The notes beneath the pieces are model-generated. The model saw nothing but the letters and a program-made list of their open reading frames with translations. It was not told the origin of the DNA and did not search any database. Shown here piece after piece: positions 39,709-51,142 of a stretch of 64,000 nt of DNA. The position numbers and the translations under genes were made by a program. This DNA is from Datnioides undecimradiatus. Its lineage: Eukaryota; Chordata; Actinopteri; Lobotiformes; Datnioididae. The stretch lies in assembly GCA_008933995.1 (NCBI GenBank), contig WARS01000036.1:7239285-7303284 (forward strand), given 5' to 3'. Positions within the stretch are counted from its first letter, which is position 1; the number at the start of each line of letters is the position of its first letter.

Positions 39709-41080
39709 AAAATCAACTCCCAGCTCTCTCTGCATCTACACCCATAGGCTAAAATCCTCCACTGACATCCCATCAGAGAGAGAGGGAGAGAGAGGGGTGT
39801 GTGCCAGTATATGGGTGAATAGGAGGGGAGTAGTTGAAAGGGAGAGGGAGCATGAGTCAGTGACAGAGAGTGGAGAGAGAGAGCGAGAGAGAGAGAGATT
39901 TAGGAGTTTGTAGGTTAGAGAGCTTGTGTGTTTCTGAGAGAGAAAAACAGAAAGTGAGTGAGAGTTTAAATCTCTAATTACAACTGCTTATCACAAGCCC
40001 ATAAGCAGCTGCTGGGAATGAGTGACACAGGACTTCATACACACACTCTGTTGCGCCTGTGTTTTGTGCATGTATGTGTGTGTTGGGGGGAGAAGAACCA
40101 AATACTCAAACAATGGACTGAAGGTGAAACCATATAGTGAAAACAGGAGCACAGAAAAGCAAGATGACAAGAGCTACCCTCCATGTGCCCTTTCCTGCTT
40201 TTTCTTTCATCTCCTTAGCTCCAGAGTTGGCAGTAGCGGGTGATCTTTCAACACTTTGGTCTAGACTGAAGTATCTTAATGCATACTGGATGCATTACCA
40301 GTAAGTGGTGTAAAGATAATCCTGGTCCCCAGAGAAAGGATTCTGTGGACCTTGTTGATCACCTCACTTTCCTCAGGCTTCACTGTGACTAAAACATGTT
40401 TGGTTTTAAAAGGAATATTTAAACTATTTTTGGATAGATAGCCATAATCTATCATCTAGTATTTTGCACCGATACCTGTGGCCCAGGGATAGATTCTGCT
40501 CCCAGAGGATGAATCCAGATGATGCTCGGTGTTCACCCAACTTTTCCCCTCAAATCGTCAGCCTAATAGCACATCTGCCTAACTCAAATTCAATCCAAAT
40601 GAATTTTTTGAATGCCATTATAAGGTCAAAATTTCAATTTGACCAAAACATTAGTTCAAGATCAAATACTAATAAGTAATAAGTAATCACATTCCCATCC
40701 TACAAATGCAAATGTGGTCAGCATTATAGCTGCTTAGTATGTTAGTATTATCAGTGTGAGCATGTTCCCTTCGTGATGTTAAATACGTTCCCAAACGTGA
40801 TTTCTTCCAATGTTTTGACACTGAAATAATGGAAATTAACAACATATCAACATGAATCACACATTGTTAATATGAGAAAAACCAACACGACCAGAAGAAA
40901 AGAGAATAAATTGCTAAAATGACAAAAATGTGTTTTCTTACAATCGTACTGCAGATGCAGCATTTATAGTGTTTTCCTTATGTGCTTTAAAAACACTGGT
41001 GAGGAGAACAGGGTACAGTTGGCACAGTGTATGTGTACAAACACACAAATTATATTTACAGTATAGTATACAGTAGTATA

Positions 41081-41082
<2 letters not shown>

Positions 41083-41119
<37 letters not shown>
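41083..41119. repeat. (GT)n microsatellite
   Basis: An uninterrupted GT run of about 18 units, just left of the long unexplained ORF. Confidence 0.95.
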
Positions 41120-41120
<1 letters not shown>

Positions 41121-41147
41121 CTGCCAAAGCTCCATCTTGTAGCCATA

Positions 41148-41816
41148 ATGCAGAGCAGAGTGTGGGAGTCAGGAGATGAAGGGGGGGGGGCTGAATTGTG
41201 GCAAACCAAAATCCTTCCCTACTCTCATCCATTTGATGTTTTTCGTCTCCTCTCTAATAGCCTGATGTCCTTGAGAAACGGGCCAGAGAGGGAAAAAAGC
41301 AAGATTCATCAGGATGAGCTCAAACAGAGACAACTTTTAAATCTGCTCTGCACTTTTCTCGTGCACATGCAGATATTTAAGCTTGGTGATTTATCATGGT
41401 TTGATTATAGGCAGAGGCAGAATCATATGAATTATATATCATCTTATATTCCGACAGATTGTACAGGCAAGAAAAATACTCAACCAACTCTAACGTTAAC
41501 ACTGTTCCAAAACCCCTTCGTTCTGCTGGGTCAGTCATGTTTTTCAGATCAAAAACAATTAGTGTCTTCTCAGGCTGAATCAATTAAAAATCTACAGCAT
41601 GGCAAGCACCGAAAATGGTGTTTAGACCTTAGAGTAACGGATGGCACAATCCAGTTTGTTGATAAACCAAATCCTCACTCAAATGAGAAATCCACGCAAT
41701 GCTTCTGCCAGTTCAGCTGCAGGGCTGTGGATCAGCCTGATTACTTTGGGCTGACTACAGCAGATCAAAGTAATCCCCGAATAGTAGAGAAGTACATACA
41801 TGGAAAAACCATGTAG
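41148..41816 (+). other. long unexplained ORF, 222 codons, probably non-coding
   Basis: An ATG with A at -3 opens 222 codons without a stop, ending ...EKYIHGKTM. This is longer than expected by chance in such AT-rich sequence. However, I see no known domain, signal peptide or transmembrane segment, no homology I recognise, and no promoter or splice context. The composition (rich in Q, N, S, H and F) looks like translated non-coding DNA. It is recorded so that a homology search can settle it. Confidence 0.12.
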
Positions 41817-43236
41817 CACAGTGAGTCTGTGTAAGATCTGTATATTTTGTAGGTATTTAGAGGAAGCCATGATGCTGCACGAGTTCGTAGACCATGCATG
41901 TGTGTGTATGTGTGTGTGCAGATTCTTTAATATGAGTGCTTTGTGGTGGGGTGCTGCAGAAGCAGAGCATGCTGGGTTTTATAATCAGGATTCAGGGATC
42001 ACCTTTAGCTCCTGTCATCAGTCAGACCTGTCCTAAAGCTCCTAAACAGAGAGAAAGGGAGGAGGGAGGAAATGAAAGGACAGATGGGGACACAGAGACG
42101 CCAAGGTCCATGTGTGATGCAAGCGATGCAGCCTGAGGAAAGGTAGAATGAAAGCCACTGGGGCTGCAACTGATGATTACCCCTCTATGTTCCACAACCA
42201 AACCACTCTGTAATCTTGCAGAGATGTAGTAATATCAGACAAAAAGTGCTGTTTTCATCTACTTTAAAGCAAAGTCAGAATTCAGCTTGACATATGACCA
42301 TCTGGCATCTTTGACAACTTTGGGATTTAACTACAGTTCAACTACAATTTAAAATAAAGTCCTGTTTGTTTGAAGAACATTTGGCTGCACTGGAGCCACC
42401 AGCATGAGTGGAGAAACAGACTGACAGAAGAGATGTTGGATTTGTGAAACCATTCTACCTTTTTGTCATTTCCAAACACAAATGCAATTTAAACTATTAC
42501 TGAAGAAACAACACAAAAAAAGTCGCACATATTGGGACTTTGTCTCATTCAACAGAGCATATATGATACATGTCTGTGTGTCTGTGAGCACTGTGTGTAC
42601 TGGCAAAATGTGTATGAGTGTGTGAACTACACACAGTGCCAGCATGTGTACACAGCAGGTCTCATTTCCTGATTCTCTGGTCAGACGCTGGTTTATCTTT
42701 TGAGAGCCGAGCCCACAATGACATCAGCTTCCGCCAACACACCAGCCATCACCATGGCACCACACAAAGACATTTCTGGTCCGAAGGGAGGGGGAGCATC
42801 ATGCTTGACACATTTATAGGAGAGGTCTCTGCTTGCCTCCTCTCCACTCGCCTCCCCCACCTTCTTCTTCTTCTTCTTCTTTCTTTTTTCTCCATTGGTG
42901 TTTGTACAGCCGCCTGCTCTGTTTACCAGATCATCAAAGCCCTTCTCAGACTTGCATGGCTGCAATGCCCTGGGCCTGGCCTGCTCTCTCTATCTGGTTC
43001 AGCATCATAGCCTCTCTCCTCTCCTCTTTTCCGCTTGCTTTTCCACTAATAGTGACTGCTATCCATTAAGTCTGTTTGAAATCTTTCTTTCTCAGCCTTC
43101 TTTTTTAGACCTCCCCCTCCTTTTTTGATTTCTCTTCTTGTCAAATGGAGCCATGACTCCAAGGGCAAAATGCCTGCTAGAGAAGTGGCCACCCACTGGG
43201 CTTTGTCTAACTCTTTGCCCCAACGGACAGAAGGCC

Positions 43237-43241
43237 TGTGT

Positions 43242-43282
<41 letters not shown>
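43237..43282. repeat. (GT)n microsatellite
   Basis: A GT run with one GTCTG interruption, followed by a short GA-rich tract. Confidence 0.95.
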
Positions 43283-43283
<1 letters not shown>

Positions 43284-43523
43284 CAGAGAGAAAGAGAGAG
43301 AGAAAGTTGAAGAAACAGATGGGACAGAGTGTAGCAGGTAGGGTAGAATCCCAAAGCAATATAAGTCTTAAAAATGAACACGTTAGAAATATTGCAAGAT
43401 ACCAAGGGGCATCTTGGAAAATTGTGGTATGGGGGGATATTTGTCTTTTAGTCTGAGCTTTTTTTGTACAAAACAAGAAAAAACTAATTTAAAAGTTGAT
43501 TTACAAGTAATTAAATGCAGTTT

Positions 43524-43548
43524 AACAACAACAACAACAACAACAACA
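43524..43548. repeat. (ACA)n microsatellite
   Basis: Eight trinucleotide units. Confidence 0.92.
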
Positions 43549-44683
43549 TTTAGGTAAGTGTTTAATTCTGAAACAATGCTAAATGTTTTTTGTTTGTCAC
43601 CATGTTTACATACACAGAGGTCAATAACTGAATTATGGTTTATTCTTCAAAAACCATCACAATATTACTTGTAGCTACTTATTTTGGTTTGAGGGTTGAT
43701 TTCTGTGTTTTATTCATTTTAACGCATCAACAACACGAGTAATAGCGGAATAAGGGGTGTGGTGGGGGTTGTCTCTTTGAATTGTGCTACAAACCCCAGG
43801 AGAGTGTCTGTCCCTAGATGTAAAATTTCTTTCATATTTGCATGATTGTCAAAACAAAAAAATGAATTTCATGTATTGTTATGGTTACTAATATGCCTCA
43901 CACAGAATTTTTCTCTGTGTCTGTCTAAACATGTAGAAGAGTTTGTTTAACTGTCTTCAAATGCTCTTATTCCAAAACAAAAGCAGAACCAAAAAGGACG
44001 AGTGCAAACGGCAGCCTTTTCTGTGAGTAGAAAAGGTTTCACTTTTAATGCAGAGAACTGTGTTTCACTCTTATGCTTTGCATTAGGTAAAGCTATTCTA
44101 CTTTGTGAAAGAAAACCTATAATGTTCTTCAGTTTTAATTCCAATTTTCTTTATTAATTTGCTGAACAGTTTTTATACAGTAAAAACATATTATAATCAC
44201 AATATGATCCCAGTTGTCAAACCTAACATACTCTGAATAATATGGAGCTTAATTTTGGCTGCACACATTTTATGTAATTTTCATTAAATTGTGAGTAAAG
44301 TCATGTAAAAGTCAAGATAATCCTTTGGCCAAAATGTGCCCCAAGTGTAACCCTCCCTCTGCCTCCAGCTGAACAGAAAGTGAAGATTTGCTCATTGAGG
44401 ATATTTCACTGTTTCCTCCAGAGTCCCCAGGCATTACAAATTCATTGAGCAGCAGCTCTTTTGAATGTGCAGACATTATCTGCTTACAAAGGCTTGCCTA
44501 AATCTAAAAATAGGTTCCCTTCCCTGATATTCACTGTTCCTGCTCATCCTTAACTAGATTTTTCTCTGTGCTGTCTAGCAGGATGTTCTGCCACACTAAA
44601 GTCTTTCCTACTTGTGGCCAACAAAGGAACGACAACCTCCACCCAGATTCCAGATGATGTCATCTCTTGTGCAGAGCCGTCAC

Positions 44684-44689
44684 TTTATT
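44684..44689 (-). terminator. candidate polyadenylation signal of tnfsf13b
   Basis: AATAAA on the minus strand, about 580 nt past the tnfsf13b stop codon. It is the first canonical hexamer I see downstream. Confidence 0.35.
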
Positions 44690-45265
44690 GCATCTGAATT
44701 TTCCATCATTTAGACACATGCAGGTCAACTTAAATCAAAATATGGCATTCAGATGATAAATCAGACCACTCAAGGTTATGCTAAAATGTCTAAAATAATA
44801 ACGCATATGGAAGAACTGTTTCAGTGGCAAAGTAATGCTGCTGCTACTGCTGCTGCAAGAGGAAAGACTATTGATCAAAACAGTAGATGATTGATTCCAC
44901 ACGTGTCACAGGTCTGACCTTAACAATTATTTGAAGAAAAAAACTTACATATAGACGTAGACAGTTTTTACACTATTTTATCTTGATGTCTGGTAGAAAT
45001 ACCAATAATACAGCTGTAGCTATAAGGAGCTATAAGGAGCACATATAAGAGCGAAGACTTTGCCATCTCATTACGTTCTTCATATCCCCTCAGGCTAAAG
45101 AAGCTAGGAGTCATACAGTCGATCATTCAGCCAGCATAGAAATGGCCGCTTCCTGTATTCTTCTCACAAAGCCCAAAGTCAGACAAGGTCACCAGATCTG
45201 TGACTTGTTCTGCCACAGTTCATTACAAAAAAGCGTCCCTGGGTTGCAAAGTGAGGTGACACACT

Positions 45266-45378
45266 TTAAGCCAGTTTGACAGCGCCCAGGAAAGTGGCGT
45301 CTCCATCCAGGGAAACGTTGGCTGTGGGACGAGGGATCAGCAGCTCCAAGTGGTCCCCGATCTCCAGCTTCGCAATAC
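45266..45378 (-). CDS. tnfsf13b: tnfsf13b exon 6 (C-terminus and stop)
   Basis: 113 bp after acceptor CAG. Encodes GIAKLEIGDHLELLIPRP, then TANVSLDGDATFLGAVKLA and TAA (45266-45268). This is the final strand pair of the TNF fold. Confidence 0.95.
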
Positions 45379-47583
45379 CTGAGGAAATGCAATACACTTA
45401 AGACTTTGAACGGCAGCACACATAACAAGCTAATGACACACATACATAGCCAATTCACGCATGTGCATTAGTGCATCACTAAGGGGGATATACACTGGTT
45501 GACCTTCCATAACAGCTGTTATGGAAAGGGTGAACAAAGCTGGACATAAACAATAACACAGGCTCACCTCCTGTGTAGCAGGTGTTGTACGGGTAGACAG
45601 GGTTCATATTCTGGATGCAGCGGAACAGGGTCACATATGGAGACTCATCTCCCACCACGTTCATCTTCCTCCGGATCACCACGTGACCCATTGCAAAAGT
45701 GGTGTCCTTGTAGTAGACCTGAGCACATCAGAAATGCGGGTTAAATAATTTGAGGCATGGCTCAGGCATGGGTCTTAACACATACAAATGGTGATGAGGG
45801 TGGTATGGGATAAGCTATGCAATTTATTCTACATGCATTATTGCATTTTTTTCTTCTTTATTTGACCTTTCTTCAAGGTCTGATAACCAGCTGCATGCTT
45901 AGATGGAGCACACCCTTTTTTCCTGCTGTGTACTGTATGTAGACATGCTTCCCTCTGGCCAGCGGAAAACAGACTAGCAGCACACCCCTGTGGAAACACT
46001 TTGAAATGACAGCAGACAGACTGACCTGACTGTACACAAAGTAGAAGCCCTCCTCTCTGATAGACATGCTGTCTCCGTCTGCTTCGAGGGCAGAGCCTCT
46101 CTTCAACCCAGTCTGCCAGGGGATACCTGTGTGTGGCCCCATAAATTCTGATTCAAGGAATAAGAATATATTGAAAAACATGTCAAAGCAGCCAAAGCTA
46201 AACATCATCCCAACAGTTAACACCTTTCAAATTAGTTATAGAAGTCACTGCTTGGGATTTCTACAACATGTATCTATATATTTTAATGTAAAATATATTT
46301 TCCACATGCAATAATGGTTATGTTTATTGTAAACAAGGAAAAAATAATATGAAACAGTAAAAAAGTGTTTTTGGTTTTTTTTGTTAAAAACAAAAAATGT
46401 TCATAGTTTGAGGGAGACATACTGTACCTTTCCTGAAGGTTTTCCTGCTATTGTTTGCCAACAAGTGTAAGCAAGGCTGAGAGACTGTGACAAAATATAA
46501 GAGAAATTTAGACATGTTAAAACTGGTCAGCAGTTTTTTCTTTTACAGTCTACACATAGTTTAAAGCCAGGCTGTCTCTCTTTCTTCTGCTGGTTCTTCC
46601 CTTTTTCCTTTTTGGGCAAAATTCCAGTGGCACAGTGGAAGCACTCTGCAGCAGTTTACTGTACTTATTACACAGAGCATTGCTGGATAGCTTGAGCCGA
46701 TGGTGCATTTTTACACCATTAATTAGTGGTAAACACTTGTAGATGGTAGCGTTGACTTTCCGTATCATGCTTCTTGTTTTTCATATGGTTATCACCAGTG
46801 TTGATGAGTCATTCACACTCGGCTAGCTGTTTTAAAGTGGACAGTTTTTTGAGATGTGAATCTCAGTATAGAAGGCGTATACAGAAGGGTGATTTTGAAC
46901 TACGTAAAATTGTTGTCTAATAAATATATAATAAAATTGAAAACATTAATCAACACCTTAAACACTAGAAATGGAATTGGTCATACTGAGTATTACTCAT
47001 CCTCTTTTGCAATTGATTCAGTTGAATTGTATGACACCACTTATCATGCCTTGCAGACTACCTAAAGGAACTGATAACGCCCATGCTGTTACACAACAGT
47101 GAACAGTAACGGCAACAGTAGCTGTGAACAGTCTCTGTAACAGTTTCTTACCTAAAGTCTCTGTTCCAGAGACCAGTCTTTTTCTCCTTGTCAGGGTGGA
47201 AGCATGCTGGGACGCAGGATGGTGCAGGGGCTCCTGGCTGCTTCTCCGGCTACTGATATTCTCAGTCTGAACAAAGACATCAAAGTCCTTAGAAAAACAA
47301 AACCTGTTGGTAAAATGGCTTGTCTTAATGAGTGTTTGTTGTCTCTCACCTGGCCTCCATGCTTGGCCTCTTGTCCCTCTTCTCTCCTGCGATAAACCTC
47401 TGATTTGAGTCCCTCCACCTCAGCTCTGAGAGCCACCAGTTGGTACAGGGACAATGCTGAAAGAGAGGAGGAGGTGACAGCAGCTAGCGTCAGCAGGAAA
47501 ACTGGCCAGGACAGCCTCCTTTCACCTGCCTTTTGTCCAGTCCCAGGCTCCACACCTGTCAAAGCTGCCATCATGGGGCCCAT
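45266..47583 (-). CDS. tnfsf13b: tnfsf13b (B-cell activating factor BAFF/BLyS), complete, six coding exons
   Basis: Six exons (47350-47583, 47152-47266, 46428-46484, 46026-46147, 45568-45718, 45266-45378) join in frame with GT-AG introns into about 263 aa. It is a type II membrane TNF-family cytokine that supports B-cell survival through BAFF-R/TACI-type receptors. Visible parts: a short cytosolic tail; a membrane anchor at about residues 25-47 (WPVFLLTLAAV...); a stalk; a furin-type site RRKR at 105-108; and the TNF homology domain from about 117 to the end. The domain includes GIPWQTGLKRGSALE, GFYFVYSQVYY, TLFRCIQNM and the terminal DGDATFLGAVKLA. Cys210 and Cys223 keep the 13-residue spacing of the BAFF disulphide. 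The start is chosen from ATGs at 47583, 47574 and 47571; 47571 (MAALTG) has the best context and would give 259 aa. An in-frame TAA lies upstream. Confidence 0.95.
45568..45718 (-). CDS. tnfsf13b: tnfsf13b exon 5 (flap and disulphide)
   Basis: 151 bp, from acceptor TGCTCAG to donor GTGAGC. Encodes VYYKDTTFAMGHVVIRRK, then MNVVGDESPYVTLFRCIQNM and NPVYPYNTCYTG. It holds the BAFF-specific flap and both disulphide cysteines. Confidence 0.95.
46026..46147 (-). CDS. tnfsf13b: tnfsf13b exon 4 (TNF homology domain)
   Basis: 122 bp, from acceptor AATCAG to donor GTCAGT. Encodes (E)FMGPHTGIPWQTGLKRG, then SALEADGDSMSIREEGF and YFVYSQ, ending in phase 0. The GFYFVYSQ strand is a TNF-superfamily hallmark. 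Confidence 0.95.
46428..46484 (-). CDS. tnfsf13b: tnfsf13b exon 3 (57-bp A-A1 loop cassette)
   Basis: Exactly 57 bp between CACAG and GTACAG, phase 1 at both ends. It encodes VSQPCLHLLANNSRKTFRK, the start of the TNF homology domain, corresponding to the mammalian CLQLIADS block. It is too short for ORF detection and was found by following the phase and domain order. Confidence 0.9.
47152..47266 (-). CDS. tnfsf13b: tnfsf13b exon 2 (stalk with furin site)
   Basis: 115 bp between acceptor TTGTTCAG and donor GTAAGA. It encodes TENISSRRSSQ...TRRKRLVSGTETL plus one nucleotide. RRKR is the proprotein-convertase site that releases the soluble cytokine in the family. NIS is an N-glycosylation sequon. 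Confidence 0.92.
47350..47583 (-). CDS. tnfsf13b: tnfsf13b exon 1 (cytosolic tail, membrane anchor, stalk)
   Basis: Begins MGPMMAALTG and ends EAKHGGQ at CAG/GTGAGA, phase 0. It encodes the hydrophobic anchor followed by a heptad-like ALRAEVEGLKSEV stalk segment. The intron that follows is only 83 bp. Confidence 0.93.
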
Positions 47584-47602
47584 GCAATCTCTCACTTAGA
47601 CC

Positions 47603-47629
47603 TCACACTGGCAGCATGGCTGATCTCAT
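47603..47629 (-). promoter_or_regulatory. upstream ORF in the tnfsf13b 5' leader
   Basis: ATG at 47629 opens an 8-codon frame (MRSAMLPV) that stops at 47603, 19 nt before the first tnfsf13b ATG, assuming the leader is contiguous with exon 1. Such uORFs commonly lower translation of the main frame. Confidence 0.35.
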
Positions 47630-50572
47630 GCCTGAACTATGCTGTTGACTTGTGCGGGATAGTGGACGTTTGCTTTTGTCATCTACCTCTGGTTTCTCGC
47701 TAACTCGCTTTTGTCCCTCAGTGGACGGGTACAATCTAGTCTGAGTTACTACGCAGAACAAATACAGTACAAAAAAGGGCAACACAGCTTCCCCTCTATT
47801 GTTCCGCTCAGCTAACCACACTCACAGCTTCCTGCCTGACCAGCAGCCCTGACAAATGTCTCTCCCTTTTCTCTTCAAAATGTTAAAACACATCTCAGCT
47901 CCACCACATTCTAACGAATAACTCATGCAATCGTTAGTGAAAACAGGAAGGAGAGTTTTAGCATTTAGATGAGTGACAGTGTGGTAGGAAACAGGAGGAG
48001 AGGTGTCAGACAAAGCAGGAGGAATAGACATTAATAACACTTTCCATTTGAATTTGACAGCTAGAGGAGCCAACGTGCATTGAAAGAAGGAAGTGCAAAA
48101 AATGATTTCAACTTTGAACGGCAGCGTACCATGTCAAGACAATCAAATTCCTGGCATATAAAAAGTGAAGTGATGCCACATAGCATAAATACATTTTTTA
48201 ACTGTGACATTAAAATAAAAACTAGTATGCAGCAATTTTAATGTATCAATTTATTGCATGTTACAGTACAGAAAATAGAAAGTGAAAATGTGTGTTTACA
48301 AAAGAAGTTGTCACCATTGTTTTGAAATAGAAAAGAAACTTTACTCTAAAATGGAAAATCCCTCAGTCTGACAGCTCCACACTAAAGATAAAGATGAATC
48401 ATTCAGATGTCCAACTGTTCTGGTACCCATCCATGGTTCTAGAAGTCGTGGTTGATGTACACAAATAATGTCAACACTGTGCAGGTTCATTACAGAAGTT
48501 TGCCAAGACTCAATGTAATTACATGCCAGCTTGCAAATGCAAATTCAAAATTATGCCAACACTTTCAACAGCATTCATTCCACTCTATTCACAATCATAG
48601 GAACATATTCAAATACGTCCCAGAGTGCGTTTGCACAATGATTTTAATAGTAGAAAAAAAAAATGAACAGACATTCAGTTTGATTTCATTTCTTTTCACC
48701 AACAGGGTGTTGGACAGTAACAACACATTTGGCTTGGATAAAAAGCCAATATTCTAGATATTACAATTCTGCTTTAGGATAGTCACCAAAAAGTAAATCA
48801 AGTGAATTATGAGTTCTTACATGTTTTCCTGAATGGAGAGATGGTGCAAAAAAATGAACTGCAGAAGAGTGTAAAAATAAGTGTATGGAACTTAATGGGT
48901 GTATAGTCACGAGGTTGAATAATATTGCACAATGTGCTCTAACAACATATGATGGGATAAAAATAATTAAACTAAACACAATAAACTCAGAATTTAAATA
49001 TAATACATTTTTAAATCTTTTGTGCCATTGGTGGCAAAATGTTACATGAAAAGGGAAGAAAAGTTAAAAAAAACATCTATACATGATTTCTTACAAAGCA
49101 CATTTACTCAACCACAATTTACATTCATAGTAGACCATTTTTCAAGGTGTTATCCCACTGACACAAACAAATTTGGTCTTTTGATGTTTGTTGAATTTTG
49201 TTTAGCATACTGTTGACAAACAGTATCAAGTATGGCTAAGGAGATCTGTATTCAAATGGCTTTGATACCACTGCAGTGCAGCATGCTGCATTTGGAAAGC
49301 AAGAGCAGATGACAGCGTTGTCAGGCTCTGCTCCACCCCCTGGAAGACGTGCAGGAAAGGTTAATTAGCTCATTAAAAGCCCTCCAAGTGAGTAAAGCCA
49401 TTTTGCCACAAAAGCATGGGGTGAGACGAGAACCTCGACTCCTTCAATTAATGATTATAAATCTGACGATAATAGCTAACAAATAATCACAACCTGTGGT
49501 TGAAAATGTTCACAATTTACTTTCTTAAAGGACGGGTGCAGACCTTTTCAGTTCAATACTCCCATGCACACATGATGACGAACAAGCCATTGCTGTAATC
49601 ATTTCTCCCATCTGTTCTGGCCTGCGATCAGAGTGCAAGAGAATCCACAGTCCAGAGTTCAGCCTAAGTTAAGTTAAATCATTTTTAAGGTTCATGGTAC
49701 TTTTTTTTTTTTTTTTTACAGAAAATGTCTCATTTGGCTTTGTTACTGATCTGAGTGGTGGAGTGAAGCAACAAAAAGCAAAAATGTTCTACTCAATACA
49801 TGGAAAATACCCATTTAATTTCTCTGCTGGAATCTCATATTTGACTCTAATCAATTTTGAAATACTTTTTTTTTGAGTAAAAGTGTAATTTGCTCCTTGT
49901 CTCTTCCAGTGGATTTATATTAAAGATCCATCTGTTTAGTCAGTATAGACAAAAGGAAAACAGCAACCAAAACCTCATTCAGTGGGCATATGGGCATGTA
50001 CAAGTATTATTGTGTTGTACTAGGACTTGAAGAACTCTGAACCTATCCTTTAATAAGAGAACACACACAAAACAAATGCTCCTTACCAAACTACAGCCCA
50101 AACCCATTTAAAGAATAGCGTGTGTGCTAGCTGTGTTTAACAGGACACAGTAAACAGTAGTGTCTCCCAATCGCACTGAAACAGAAGTAGCTTGACAGGA
50201 AATCAGACAAAGAACTTATTTTTGATAGGCAGAAGTATCAAACATGTCAACGTTCGTCTCAACAGACACATTCTGTGGCTGAACAAAATTATTTTACAGC
50301 AAATGTTTTTTTTTAAATTTTAACTCTATTCTGCCAGACAAACTTTTTCAAGAGTATATATAAATACTGATCACTACAATGTCATGTAATGCCAAGCTGC
50401 TGCAAGTACTGTAAATATTAATGTTCCTCACCAAAAGGAGAGAGAGAAAGAACAAAAAACAAAAACATCCATATGCTTCTCAAAGTATTGCTCAGAAAAT
50501 GTTAGACTACATAACTCAACACTTGGCTAAATCTGAACAAAAAAGTGCAATGGATTAACAGAGATGTGTGTG

Positions 50573-50627
<55 letters not shown>

Positions 50628-51142
50628 CGTAGGCCTACATATTATCAGTGTCTCATTTTATAGCAGAAAAAAGTGTAATTTTAATTCCAGTAGTAATTTA
50701 CTGCACTGAAATATAGTAGGTCCTCATATAATCATTATGCTATGAGCAATTGTTTCAGTGATTTTAATTCATTTCAGTAGACCTATTAGAGCAAAATCAT
50801 TTGTGGTTGTGGCACGTCTTGCAGCGTGGGTGTGTATGCTCTGGCTTCATTCATAAAAGGTCATCAATACATGCATTCACAGCTGCAACACAAAAGACCC
50901 CTTGAGAGCATTGTTTCCCCACTCTAAAAACCTTGAAATGGTCAAATCATCTTAACAAATGTTACATTTACAGAAAGGTAAAAAGAGTGAAATAAAGTAA
51001 GTACCTAGACAAAAGCATAAAAAATGTACATTCTTTCCAAAAATCAATTGAGTTCACCTAATCACTCTCCTTGAGAGCCTTTCTTTCTTCCTTCCTCCAG
51101 CACAGAACCTCTAGTTAACGGTCAGTCCCTGACTGTTTCTCC
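47630..51142. other. spacer between tnfsf13b and abhd13, probably including the abhd13 3' UTR
   Basis: About 3.5 kb, AT-rich, with no coding exon. It should hold the tnfsf13b promoter (left end) and the abhd13 3' UTR (right end). Candidate minus-strand ATTAAA signals lie at 50680-50685 and 50763-50768. A long alternating purine-pyrimidine tract lies at 50565-50626. Confidence 0.6.
50565..50626. repeat. (TG)n-CGCG-(CA)n tract, 62 bp of alternating purine/pyrimidine
   Basis: Five TG units lead through CGCG into more than twenty CA units without breaking the pyrimidine-purine alternation. Such sequence is prone to form Z-DNA. It probably lies in or just beyond the abhd13 3' UTR. Confidence 0.9.

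Larger units (their letters stand above)
31303..45265. other. intergenic region between myo16 promoter area and tnfsf13b 3' end
   Basis: About 14 kb with no recognisable protein-coding exon. It holds the promoter-like island at 33.3-33.7 kb, many CA/GT/GA microsatellites (36.3, 38.5, 38.7, 39.7, 41.1, 43.2 kb), a CAA repeat (43.5 kb), poly(T)/poly(A) tracts, and one unusually long unexplained plus-strand ORF at 41148-41816. The left end of this stretch (44.68-45.27 kb) is probably the tnfsf13b 3' UTR. Confidence 0.6.

Noticed and set aside
42159..42180. GGGGCTGCAACTGATGATTAC, resembling the start of the repeat seen at 16.7 kb
   Set aside because: The match does not continue beyond about 22 bp, so a repeat copy cannot be claimed.
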